DNA of 6,479 nucleotides from Deltaproteobacteria bacterium (GCA_030616835.1 JAUWWP010000158.1:1-6479); one strand, 5' to 3'. Shown: positions 1-6,344, counted from the first letter of the stretch. A program made the numbers and translations. The notes: generated by a model from the letters alone, not told the origin.

Positions 1-1476
1 ATCCTTGAGCACCTCATCTCCGGCCAAACCGTGAAAAAACACCCCTGCCTTAGCGGCCTCAACCGGATCATATCCCTGGGCCAGAAGCCCCCCGATCATC
101 CCGGTTAACACATCTCCGGTTCCCCCACTGGCCATCCCCGGGTTCCCCGTGGGATTAATATAAATGGCTCCCGAGGGCTCAGCCACCACCGTTCGGGCCC
201 CCTTGAGCACTAGGCAGACCTCAAATTTTTTGGCAAACTCCCGGGAAATCCCCACCCTATCCTCCTGAATCTTCTTTACCGAACATCCTACCAGCCTTGC
301 CATCTCCCCTGGGTGAGGTGAGAGCACCAGTGGGGCCTTTCTCCTCTTAAGCAGCTCAACTCGATTGGCCAGGCAATTGATCCCATCAGCATCGATAACC
401 AGAGGAGTCTCGCCGGCAAGGATGATCTCTTCCACGAACTCCCTAACTGCTTTATCAGCGGAGATCCCTGGCCCCAGAGCCAGTGCACTCTTTCCCCTGA
501 TCAAGTCCTTGACCTTAGGAAGGGCTTTTAAGCTAAAGTATCCTTTATTGACCTCGGGCAAAGGCTCGGTCATTACTTCGGTTAACTTAATCTCCATCAC
601 TGGATTGAGGCTTTCCGGAACTCCCAGGGTTACCAGCCCGGTCCCTATCCGCATCGCTGCCAGGCCGGTCATAGCGGCCGCCCCTGTCTTTCCGGGAGAA
701 CCCGCCAGAACCAGCAGATGACCGTAATCTCCCTTATGCGAACTGCTATCTCTCGCTGGGAAAAAGCTCATAAAATCTTTAGCCTCCAGTAGATTATCCT
801 TAACCTCTTCCTTATCGATCAAATCCCGGGGAATACTAATATCAATAACCTCTAATCTCCCCACATAATCTACCCCGGGGTAAATCACCTGACCAAGCTT
901 GGGAAGCCCAAAGGTTAAAGTTAAATTTGCCTTTACGGCGGCCCCTAACGGCCTTCCCCGATCAGTGTCCAAACCCGAGGGGATATCCACCGCAACCACG
1001 GGCTTCCCCGAACGGTTAATAAGCTCAATAACCTCCTTGAAAAACCCTCTTACCTCCGATTGGAGTCCGGTTCCCAGGATGGCATCAATAATTACCCCAC
1101 ATCTGTCTACCGTAGCCCAGCTAGCCTTCAGCTTCTCCCGGTTAGTTACGGAAGAAACCTCTGCCCCCATATTGGCCAGAATATCCAGATTTACCCTCGC
1201 ATCCCCTTTTACCTTTCTCCTATCCGTCAGAAGGTAAACCTTGACTGGAAGCTCTTGATTAATCAGATGTCGAGCGATGACGAAGCCGTCCCCCCCATTA
1301 TTCCCGCTTCCGGCAAAAACAACTGCCCCCTGGCTCAAAGATTTAGCGAAACTCCGGCAAATCACCTCGGCTGCCCCACCTCCGGCATTCTCCATCAACA
1401 CTATTCCGGGTATCCCCTTCTCCTCAATGGCCTTGCGGTCAAGCTCCCGCATCATTTTGGCAGTAACTACCTTCAT
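1..1476 (-). CDS. nnrD: Bifunctional NAD(P)HX epimerase / ADP-dependent NAD(P)HX dehydratase, 3' end cut by window edge
   Basis: I translated the minus strand from an ATG at 1476 and it stays open for 492 codons to position 1. The protein is a fusion of two repair enzymes for NADH and NADPH that have been damaged by hydration. The N-terminal half (about residues 1-235) is the epimerase NnrE, which interconverts R- and S-NAD(P)HX: it has MENAG at 28-32, GSGNNGGDGF at 56-65, DAILGTGL at 131-138 and VDIPSGLD at 163-170. The C-terminal half (about 240 onward) is the ADP-dependent dehydratase NnrD of the ribokinase-like fold: HKGDYG at 247-252, SPHPGEMARL at 386-395 and NPTGNPGMASGGTGD at 441-455, where D455 is the expected catalytic aspartate. 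Fused family members are usually about 500-530 residues, so only a short tail should be missing. The start is set by the usual MKVVTAKMMRELD opening; no strong ribosome binding site precedes it. It lies 321 bp beyond acpS. No frameshift was seen. Confidence 0.95.
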   Translation of the reverse strand, partial: MKVVTAKMMRELDRKAIEEKGIPGIVLMENAGGGAAEVICRSFAKSLSQGAVVFAGSGNNGGDGFVIARHLINQELPVKVYLLTDRRKVKGDARVNLDILANMGAEVSSVTNREKLKASWATVDRCGVIIDAILGTGLQSEVRGFFKEVIELINRSGKPVVAVDIPSGLDTDRGRPLGAAVKANLTLTFGLPKLGQVIYPGVDYVGRLEVIDISIPRDLIDKEEVKDNLLEAKDFMSFFPARDSSSHKGDYGHLLVLAGSPGKTGAAAMTGLAAMRIGTGLVTLGVPESLNPVMEIKLTEVMTEPLPEVNKGYFSLKALPKVKDLIRGKSALALGPGISADKAVREFVEEIILAGETPLVIDADGINCLANRVELLKRRKAPLVLSPHPGEMARLVGCSVKKIQEDRVGISREFAKKFEVCLVLKGARTVVAEPSGAIYINPTGNPGMASGGTGDVLTGMIGGLLAQGYDPVEAAKAGVFFHGLAGDEVLKD

Positions 1477-1560
1477 TTTTAATCGACCACTTTTTTCGTT
1501 TTTATATAAAGCGTCCTAAATATTTGCGTATAATATTCCATACATCATACTGATAAAATT

Positions 1561-1678
1561 CTAAATCCTAAATTCTAATTCCTAAACAAATTCAAATATC
1601 AAATGTTTAAAACTTTGTCCTGAACCTGTCGAAGAGAATGTTTTGTATTTTGGTCATTTAATATTATTTAGGATTTAG
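1561..1678. repeat. Miniature inverted-repeat element, about 118 bp
   Basis: The ends are a perfect 13-bp inverted repeat, CTAAATCCTAAAT at 1561-1573 and ATTTAGGATTTAG at 1666-1678. The interior is AT-rich with further partial complementarity (AAAAC near 1609 against GTTTT near 1640). In its centre, at 1616-1633, is TGTCCTGAACCTGTCGAA, a diverged copy of the motif seen at three other places in the window. It encodes nothing. It resembles the non-autonomous intergenic palindromes common in uncultured bacterial genomes; whether it is mobile is not shown by this single copy. Confidence 0.7.
1616..1633 (+). repeat. Dispersed 18-bp motif, diverged copy
   Basis: TGTCCTGAACCTGTCGAA matches the copy at 6383-6400 (TGTCCTGAGCTTGTCGAA) at 16 of 18 positions. 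It lies in the loop of the surrounding inverted-repeat element. Confidence 0.7.
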
Positions 1679-1797
1679 TGCTTCGTGCTTAGGATTTACC
1701 TTATTGGTGCTTAGAATTTGTTCATCTATCTGTATTTACAATGCTACCCTATACCCCTATTATTTTTGTCGTTCTATATAAATAAGATTAGCCTCCA

Positions 1798-2175
1798 TTA
1801 ACCTTCCAAAATTACCTGAGCAACTCCCAGCCCTGCTCCATGAGAAAGACTTAATAAAACCCGCCTTAACCCTAAGGCCTTAACCCTTCTTTCTGTTACC
1901 CCGGAGAAACCAAGCGAAGGCGGCTCGTCCCCCTTACCAACCACCTCCACCTCTCTCCAGCGAATTCCTTTCCCTTGAGCTCGGCCCAGGGCCTTAAAAA
2001 AAGACTCCTTCGCCGCAAACCGAACCGCATAGTGGAAGGCTGGGGATTTCTTCCGCTCACAATAAGCAATCTCTCTGGTGGTAAAGACCTTGTGGGTGAA
2101 ACGCCCTCCCCACCTCGTAATTACCCTCTCCATTCTCTCAGTATCCACCAGATCAATACCAATCCCGTAAATCAT
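1798..2175 (-). CDS. acpS: Holo-[acyl-carrier-protein] synthase (AcpS)
   Basis: AcpS moves the 4'-phosphopantetheine arm from coenzyme A onto the conserved serine of acyl carrier protein, which activates it for fatty acid synthesis in the cytoplasm. The 125-residue product has the normal family length. It opens with MIYGIGIDLV, where D8 is a metal-binding residue, and carries RFAAKESFFKALG at 52-64 with E57 and K61 at the places of the known magnesium and catalytic residues. It ends with the SLSH motif (109-112) followed by a beta strand, GVAQVILEG. I chose the ATG at 2175 because GIGIDLV normally follows within a few residues; a TTG at 2184 would add only three residues. Neither start has a clear Shine-Dalgarno sequence. 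It lies 199 bp after pdxJ on the same strand, with a palindromic repeat element filling that gap. The residues after SLSH (GAGLG) are less acidic than usual, but the fold signature is intact. Confidence 0.95.
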   Translation of the reverse strand: MIYGIGIDLVDTERMERVITRWGGRFTHKVFTTREIAYCERKKSPAFHYAVRFAAKESFFKALGRAQGKGIRWREVEVVGKGDEPPSLGFSGVTERRVKALGLRRVLLSLSHGAGLGVAQVILEG

Positions 2176-2196
2176 AGTAATCAACTAAATTAAATC

Positions 2197-2316
2197 CAAA
2201 TGCCAAAATCCAAAGACTGCTTCGTCCCGCGTGAACGCGGGACTACGGAGGCTGAATGTTAAATATTTTGTTATTTGAACTTTGGATTTCATTTGAACTT
2301 TGAGCTTTGGCATTTG
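2197..2316. repeat. Inverted-repeat element between pdxJ and acpS, about 120 bp
   Basis: The arms CAAATGCCAAAATCCAAAG (2197-2215) and CTTTGAGCTTTGGCATTTG (2298-2316) are complementary at 16 of 19 positions. Between them is a GC-rich hairpin (2224-2243) and then AT-rich sequence. It occupies most of the 199-bp gap between pdxJ and acpS and has no coding potential. Like the element at 1561-1678 it looks non-autonomous, but the two share no obvious sequence. Confidence 0.7.
2224..2243. repeat. Perfect GC-rich hairpin nested in the element
   Basis: GTCCCGCG (2224-2231) pairs perfectly with CGCGGGAC (2236-2243) across a TGAA loop. In the direction of transcription (minus) the stem is followed by GAAGCAGTC and not by a T run, so it is a stable mRNA hairpin candidate and not a classical terminator. 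The GC-rich character differs sharply from the AT-rich arms around it, which suggests one repeat inserted into another. Confidence 0.75.
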
Positions 2317-2374
2317 ACATTAGGATCATATGGGTGAATTCTGTCTACCCACTATACTCCCTGAAGAGCCAGAT

Positions 2375-3088
2375 TTATTTAATAAGCTCCTTCATCTCCC
2401 GCACTGCCTGCTCCAATCCCACCAGAACCGCGCGGGCAATGATGCTCTGGCCAATATTCAGCTCCTCAATCTCTTTGATAGAGGCTATTCTCCCTACATT
2501 TTGATAATTCAGGCCATGCCCGGCGTTGATCCCCAGACCAAGCTTCTCCGCCATCTTTACCGCATTTATAATCTTGGTAAACTCTTCTTCCATCTGAGTC
2601 CGGCTCCGGACCTCAGAGTACCTGCCGGTATGAATCTCGATATAATCAGCCCCAACCCGATGAGCCGCCTTTACCTGATCGAGGTCGGGATCGATAAACA
2701 GGCTGACCATCAGCTCTGCCTCCTGGAGCAGGTGTACATACTTCTTGAAGGCCTCCAGATTCAAGCTTACTTCCAATCCTCCCTCAGTAGTTAGCTCCTC
2801 TCTCCTTTCCGGAACCAGAGTAACCATATCCGGCTTGATATCAAGAGCGGTCTTTATCATCTCCTGGGTTGCGGCCATCTCTAAATTCAGCTTGGTCTCT
2901 ACAGTCTTGCGGAGAATCTCCAGATCCCGATCCTGAATATGGCGGCGGTCCTCTCGGAGATGGACAATAATCCCATCAGCTCCTGCCAGTTCGGCAATAG
3001 TTGCCGCGGTTACCGGATCCGGATACTTGGTTCTCCGAGCCTCCCTCACCGTAGCCACATGATCTACATTCACTCCCAACCTGGTCAT
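2375..3088 (-). CDS. pdxJ: Pyridoxine 5'-phosphate synthase
   Basis: PdxJ condenses 1-deoxy-D-xylulose 5-phosphate with 3-amino-2-oxopropyl phosphate to give pyridoxine 5'-phosphate, the last step of the DXP-dependent vitamin B6 route. The 237-residue TIM-barrel protein has the usual length and nearly all signature blocks: LGVNVDHVATVR at 4-15, VHLREDRRHI at 42-51, NLEMAAT at 68-74, LVPERREELTTEGG at 91-104, YIEIHTGRY at 149-157 and INAGHGLNY at 187-195. H43, E70 and H191 occupy the places of the catalytic residues of the E. coli enzyme. In the late block NIGQSIIARA (211-220), Q214 replaces the usual histidine. I chose the ATG at 3088 over one at 3106 because the six codons between them are a Shine-Dalgarno tract (GGAGGGAGGAGGG) and the family begins at this point. 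It is first in the pdxJ-acpS-nnr group. Confidence 0.97.
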   Translation of the reverse strand: MTRLGVNVDHVATVREARRTKYPDPVTAATIAELAGADGIIVHLREDRRHIQDRDLEILRKTVETKLNLEMAATQEMIKTALDIKPDMVTLVPERREELTTEGGLEVSLNLEAFKKYVHLLQEAELMVSLFIDPDLDQVKAAHRVGADYIEIHTGRYSEVRSRTQMEEEFTKIINAVKMAEKLGLGINAGHGLNYQNVGRIASIKEIEELNIGQSIIARAVLVGLEQAVREMKELIK

Positions 3089-3092
3089 CTTC

Positions 3093-3100
3093 CCTCCTCC
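3093..3100 (-). promoter_or_regulatory. Strong ribosome binding site of pdxJ
   Basis: The minus strand reads GGAGGAGG here, ending 4 bases before the pdxJ ATG; its GGAGG at 3100-3096 has the ideal 7-base spacing. It is the only strong Shine-Dalgarno sequence before any gene in the window, and it shows that the in-frame ATG at 3106 is not the real start. Confidence 0.8.
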
Positions 3101-3174
3101 CTCCATGCTGTTGAAAGGTCTTCCTGCTGTCGAATGTTATCTGTTATTAACTTAACTCAAAAATCCCCATTAGT

Positions 3175-3194
3175 CAAAGGGAAAATGCCCTTTG
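3175..3194. repeat. Short hairpin upstream of pdxJ
   Basis: CAAAGGG (3175-3181) pairs with CCCTTTG (3188-3194) across a six-base loop. Read on the minus strand a T5 run comes only about 10 bases after the stem, so it is at most a poor terminator for the upstream gene. It also overlaps the possible -35 hexamer of pdxJ. Confidence 0.45.
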
Positions 3195-3270
3195 GATGTC
3201 CTTTGGATGGTCTTAGGAGCCTGGAGTTGGAATGCTCTGGAGTTTCCCCGAAAATCTGTGTCCTTATGGG

Positions 3271-3287
3271 ATCCGCCTGAGGCGGAT
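3271..3287. repeat. Perfect 7-bp stem-loop
   Basis: ATCCGCC (3271-3277) pairs with GGCGGAT (3281-3287) across TGA. No T run follows on either strand. It is probably another dispersed palindrome. Confidence 0.6.
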
Positions 3288-3334
3288 TGAAATAGAGATA
3301 GGCGAGGCTTTTCAGAGTGCTTGTAGGGGCTGAC

Positions 3335-3423
3335 GTCTCTGTCGGCCCGACTTGTCCTGCCTGTCCTGAGTTAAGTCGAAGGGAGTTTATCGAAGGGAGC
3401 TTGTCGAAGGGATAAGGGTGGAC
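3335..3423 (+). repeat. Composite dispersed repeat, copy 1 (short form)
   Basis: This 89-bp stretch matches 6228-6325 almost base for base in the same orientation. The main difference is one missing 9-bp unit; CCTGTCCTG occurs here as a two-unit run at 3351-3368, the first unit reading CTTGTCCTG. The second half is three degenerate 14-15-bp units ending in TCGAAGG (agttaagtcgaaggg, agtttatcgaaggg, agcttgtcgaaggg). A TGTAGGGGC at 3322-3330 also matches the left end of the other copy, but the middle and right ends differ, so this copy looks truncated. It lies just past the 3' end of the secreted-protein gene. Confidence 0.85.
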
Positions 3424-3432
3424 TATATAAAT

Positions 3433-3467
3433 TGCAAAATGCAAATTGTAAAATGCAAAATGCAAAT
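3433..3467 (+). repeat. Five-unit 7-bp tandem repeat (TGCAAAA)
   Basis: Five consecutive heptamers read TGCAAAA, TGCAAAT, TGTAAAA, TGCAAAA, TGCAAAT with no gaps. Slippage during replication is the likely origin. It abuts the composite repeat at 3335-3423. Confidence 0.8.
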
Positions 3468-3471
3468 GATT

Positions 3472-3497
3472 GTATTGGGATTTGGTATTGGGATTTG
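3472..3497 (+). repeat. Perfect 13-bp tandem duplication
   Basis: GTATTGGGATTTG occurs twice in direct succession (3472-3484 and 3485-3497). It lies 20 bp beyond the stop of the secreted-protein gene and encodes nothing. Confidence 0.85.
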
Positions 3498-3516
3498 TTA
3501 GCAGAGCTTCAATAGC

Positions 3517-6114
3517 TTAAAAAACAAAGAATGAAATTTCGACCGTGTTAGGGTCTTCGTTGGGTGGGGTGGAGCTGTCTACTGCCCGCACCATAACCCA
3601 ATAAGTGTTTCCGGAATAAACGGTAATGCAGCCCAGGCAGTCATATCCACCGGTATTTGCCCCGCATTCCACTCCTAACTTTTCATAATAATTAGTGCCA
3701 TCATTGTAATAGATGTTGTATTTCACCGGCATACAGCCATCAGAGGCAGCATTCCAGTAGATCGAGGCGGGGGCTTCCGGCCAGGGACAGAAAGGTGTGT
3801 CACACTCAAGACATTCACCCCAAATTTCTACATCCTGGACTCCGGTGGTGGTGTTCCAGGTGGGGGGATCGGAGTCCACACAGTAAACATCAAAAAGCCC
3901 TCCGGAGGTTTTCCGGCCATTCACGGTTACCTGAAGTATTCTTTTCCCGACCAATACTCCCGAAGGCACGGTAACCTGAATTGAGGTATCGCTCCAGGTG
4001 GAGAGCGGGGCGGTGACGCCGTCAAAGGTAACAGTGCTGCTCCCCTGCGAGGGGCCAAAGTTGCTCCCGGTTATCGTTACCGGGTCACCATAGGTTCCAG
4101 TTGTAGGGCTGACATTGGTAATAATCGGGCCATAAAAATTAACTTCAAAATTAATAAGGGCTGAACTTCCCGAATTCCCGCAGGAATCCGAGGAGGTGAC
4201 TACTAAGTTATACTCTCCCTCGGGCATTGAGAGAAAGGTTGCAGTGAAATTCCCGGTAACCGGGTCAGCATATACCGTCTCGGTAAATACATTTATATTA
4301 ATAAGGAGCTGATTCTGCTCATACGAATTGGCGTATACCAGATCCAGGTCGCCATCACCATCAACATCGCCAAATTTAGCAGCAGCGGTATCATCCCCAA
4401 TCAGGGGAAGCTGACCGTCAGTAACATCAGTGAAAACACCGCTGCCGTCATTCAGATAAAGCCGGTTCTGACCGCCATTAGCAACAATAATGTCCAGGTC
4501 ATCGTCTCCATCTACATCCCCGAATTTTGCGTCCCAGTTGGAATCACTATCAATTGGGAGAACAAAGGCAGTGACATCAATGAAATTGCCGCTGCCGTCG
4601 TTTAGATAGAGCCGGTTCTGGCTACCAGAATTAGCAATAAAGGCATCCAAATCGTTATCTCCATCAAGATCACCCAGCTCAGCGTCCCGACTCTCATCCG
4701 TATCTGTCGGAAATTTTGTAGTGGTAGCATCGGTGAAAATCCCATTGCCATCATTCAGATATAAATGGTTTTGGCCATCCTCTCCGTTAGTGATAATAAT
4801 ATCCAGGTCATTATCACCATCCACTTCCTCGAATATAGCACCTAAGCTCAAATCCCAATCACTCGGGAGATTGCTACCGGTGGCGTCAGTGAAAATCCCA
4901 CTGCCATCATTCAAATAAAGTCTATTTTGCCTATGTTGACGGTAGGCAATAAAGATATCCAGGTCATTGTCTCCGTCCACATCCCCAAATTCTGCGTCAT
5001 TACTATAATCATCAATGTCAACTGGAATGTTAGTAGAAGTGGCATCAGTGAAGACGCCACTGCCGTTGTTCAGATAGAGACGGTCCTGAAAATCATAATC
5101 GGCAACGAAAATATCCAGGTCATTATCTCCATCCACATCCCCTAATTCAAGGTCATAACAAGAATTCACTAACGCAGGAAGATTACTGCTGGTAACATCA
5201 GTAAAATTACCGCTGTCATCATTTAAGTAGAGGCGGTTCTGACCAAAATTGCCAATTATAATATCCAGGTCATTATCTCCGTCCACATCTCCGAATTCAA
5301 CATCATAACTGCCATCGTCATCAACAGGAAGCTCTTTAATCGAGGCGCTGAATATGCCGCTGCCACTGGTGGCATAGATGAATACTGTTACCTCCAGGCT
5401 GTCATCATAATCATCAGTTACTGTTCCCTTTACGATAATAGTTGAACTAAGAATGATTGACCCATTGGTGGGGGAGGTAACCGAAACGATGGGCGGTGTA
5501 GTATCACCTACCACCACTGTGATTGAATCAGGAGGAGAGCTATTACCGCAGGCATCAACCGCAACAGCATTGTAGGTAGGTGACCCGGTCTGGCCGGTGA
5601 AGGTAATTGACCAACTAATAGTGCCTTCCGCAGTTTGCCCGTTTACCAGCACCACTGCAATCTCGCTGGTAGGATCGCTGGCAGTTCCGGTTATGGTAAC
5701 CGTGGGACAAATCGTGGCCTCATCAGAAGGCTCGGTGATGGTGATGGCGGGCAAATCGGGATTGGTTTCCACCGAAAAGCCCTTCGTTTTAATGGCAGTA
5801 TTACCTCCGCCACAGGCATCAGCGGCAGTAACCGTCAGGGTATGGGGGCCATCGGGGATACTGAAGAAGGTCGCTGTCCACTGGCCGCTTCCCTGGTCAT
5901 AATAAAATTCATCCGGGGTAGTCCCGTCAACGGTAACCATTACAGAGCTCGGGTCAATTCCGCTGCCGTCGGTAACGCTTCCGGTCACTACCAAAGGTAG
6001 GCTACTAAGGCATTCTCCCTCATTGAGGGCAAAGGCAGGGGAAGCAGATAATAGGAAGTAGAAAAGAGAAAAAAGGACAGAAGGTATATATTTAATTTTT
6101 CTAACTATCTTCAT
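3517..6114 (-). CDS. Secreted multidomain protein with Ig-like, seven FG-GAP/VCBS, IPT/TIG and Fn3-like domains
   Basis: This 865-residue protein is probably exported and extracellular or surface-associated; its partner is unknown. Residues 1-29 form a Sec signal peptide (KIVRKIK, a hydrophobic core, then AFA before L30). An Ig-like domain spans about 38-117 with C35 and C101. A second spans about 120-202 with C136 and C189. A third begins near 206 and is interrupted. Residues 249-608 hold seven FG-GAP/VCBS units with acidic calcium loops (DVDGDNDLD type). The third Ig-like domain resumes at about 609-658 (TGNFTATFLSMPEGEY). An IPT/TIG domain follows at about 662-743, then a cysteine-rich Fn3-like end (about 748-865; WNAASDG at 787-793, VRAVDSSTPPNED at 842-854). 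I see no LPXTG, PEP-CTERM or type IX sorting signal. The ATG at 6114 has only a weak AAGAG-like binding site. The gene is flanked by direct repeats. Adhesion or ligand binding is plausible, but no function is shown by sequence. Confidence 0.9.
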   Translation of the reverse strand: MKIVRKIKYIPSVLFSLFYFLLSASPAFALNEGECLSSLPLVVTGSVTDGSGIDPSSVMVTVDGTTPDEFYYDQGSGQWTATFFSIPDGPHTLTVTAADACGGGNTAIKTKGFSVETNPDLPAITITEPSDEATICPTVTITGTASDPTSEIAVVLVNGQTAEGTISWSITFTGQTGSPTYNAVAVDACGNSSPPDSITVVVGDTTPPIVSVTSPTNGSIILSSTIIVKGTVTDDYDDSLEVTVFIYATSGSGIFSASIKELPVDDDGSYDVEFGDVDGDNDLDIIIGNFGQNRLYLNDDSGNFTDVTSSNLPALVNSCYDLELGDVDGDNDLDIFVADYDFQDRLYLNNGSGVFTDATSTNIPVDIDDYSNDAEFGDVDGDNDLDIFIAYRQHRQNRLYLNDGSGIFTDATGSNLPSDWDLSLGAIFEEVDGDNDLDIIITNGEDGQNHLYLNDGNGIFTDATTTKFPTDTDESRDAELGDLDGDNDLDAFIANSGSQNRLYLNDGSGNFIDVTAFVLPIDSDSNWDAKFGDVDGDDDLDIIVANGGQNRLYLNDGSGVFTDVTDGQLPLIGDDTAAAKFGDVDGDGDLDLVYANSYEQNQLLININVFTETVYADPVTGNFTATFLSMPEGEYNLVVTSSDSCGNSGSSALINFEVNFYGPIITNVSPTTGTYGDPVTITGSNFGPSQGSSTVTFDGVTAPLSTWSDTSIQVTVPSGVLVGKRILQVTVNGRKTSGGLFDVYCVDSDPPTWNTTTGVQDVEIWGECLECDTPFCPWPEAPASIYWNAASDGCMPVKYNIYYNDGTNYYEKLGVECGANTGGYDCLGCITVYSGNTYWVMVRAVDSSTPPNEDPNTVEISFFVF
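4291..5370 (-). repeat. Seven in-frame FG-GAP coding repeats, 150-156 bp period
   Basis: Seven units of 50-52 codons (residues 249-608) share the plan GSGxFTDxT, LP, FGDVDGDNDLD, NRLYLND. The acidic loops begin at residues 276, 326, 378, 430, 482, 533 and 583. Loop 4 has E430 where the others have Asp; loops 6 and 7 read DVDGDDDLD and DVDGDGDLD. The DNA stays similar between units: forms of atccaggtcattatctcc recur on the plus strand about every 150 bp. Integrin-like FG-GAP repeats fold as propeller blades, and seven is the classical full count. The first and last units are the most diverged. Confidence 0.9.
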
Positions 6115-6129
6115 ACTCTTATCTCAAAC

Positions 6130-6156
6130 CACGAATTTCACGAATTACACTAATTA
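6130..6156. repeat. Three-unit 9-bp tandem repeat in the gene leader
   Basis: CACGAATTT, CACGAATTA and CACTAATTA follow each other without gaps. On the minus strand this is the 5' leader of the secreted-protein gene, ending 16 bp before its start codon. Similar AATTCGTG strings are widespread intergenic repeats in environmental genomes, from general memory. Confidence 0.7.
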
Positions 6157-6184
6157 TTTATTAACCCAAATAATGATGCGTTAA

Positions 6185-6344
6185 TGTAGGGGCCAACGCC
6201 TGCCTGCCATAGCTTCAGCGTAGGTAGGTCTCTGTCGGCCCGACCTGTCCTGCCTGTCCTGCCTGTCCTGAGTTAAGTCGAAGGGAGTTTATCGAAGGGA
6301 GCTTGTCGAAGGAATAAGGGTGGACACGGAGCTCCACCCCTACA
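6185..6344 (+). repeat. Composite dispersed repeat, copy 2 (full form, MITE-like)
   Basis: The ends are an 8-bp inverted repeat, TGTAGGGG (6185-6192) and CCCCTACA (6337-6344). The left part has an imperfect hairpin, CCTGCCT (6199-6205) against AGGTAGG (6222-6228). Bases 6228-6325 match copy 1 at 3335-3423 in the same orientation, but with three CCTGTCCTG units (6244-6270) instead of two. The right end has a 7-bp stem, GGGTGGA (6318-6324) against TCCACCC (6333-6339). It has no coding capacity. Confidence 0.8.

Larger units (their letters stand above)
1477..1797. other. Intergenic region acpS-nnr, AT-rich, repeat-filled
   Basis: This 321-bp spacer separates acpS from the nnr gene. It holds the inverted-repeat element at 1561-1678, followed by two GTGCTT-containing stretches near 1680 and 1707 that look like related repeat debris. 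The acpS stop overlaps an ATG (TAATGGAGG on the minus strand), which opens only a 12-codon frame, too short to call a gene. I saw no convincing promoter or terminator for either neighbour. Confidence 0.6.
3089..3516. other. Intergenic region between the secreted-protein gene and pdxJ
   Basis: This 428-bp spacer carries, from low to high coordinate, the pdxJ leader, two short hairpins (3175-3194 and 3271-3287), the first copy of the composite repeat (3335-3423), a 7-bp tandem array and a 13-bp tandem duplication. The pdxJ promoter should lie here. The best minus-strand candidate is TTGACT at 3177-3172 with a weak TAAGTT 17 bp on, too poor to list separately. No T-rich terminator hairpin follows the stop of the upstream gene at 3517. 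Confidence 0.6.

Noticed and set aside
365..1519. Plus-strand open frames of 80-140 codons
   Set aside because: They lie antisense to the well-supported nnr gene and mirror its codon structure; none resembles a known protein.
1760..1798. 12-codon frame whose ATG overlaps the acpS stop
   Set aside because: It is too short, has no recognisable product, and could easily arise by chance.
2224..2243. GC-rich hairpin as a rho-independent terminator of pdxJ
   Set aside because: No T run follows the stem on either strand, and the hairpin is part of a dispersed palindrome.
3086..3106. pdxJ start at the upstream ATG 3106
   Set aside because: The added residues MEGGGK are the translated Shine-Dalgarno tract; the family start is the ATG at 3088.
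2307..3280. Plus-strand open frames of 63-154 codons over pdxJ
   Set aside because: They are antisense to pdxJ, which has intact family motifs along its whole length.
3157..3465. 102-codon minus-strand open frame upstream of pdxJ
   Set aside because: It runs through the heptamer array, the composite repeat and two hairpins, so its protein is translated repeat sequence. It has no ribosome binding site and no domain.
4291..5370. Regularly spaced repeats that could suggest a CRISPR array
   Set aside because: The period is about 150-156 bp, the units stay in frame, and they translate to FG-GAP calcium-loop repeats. There are no unique spacers.
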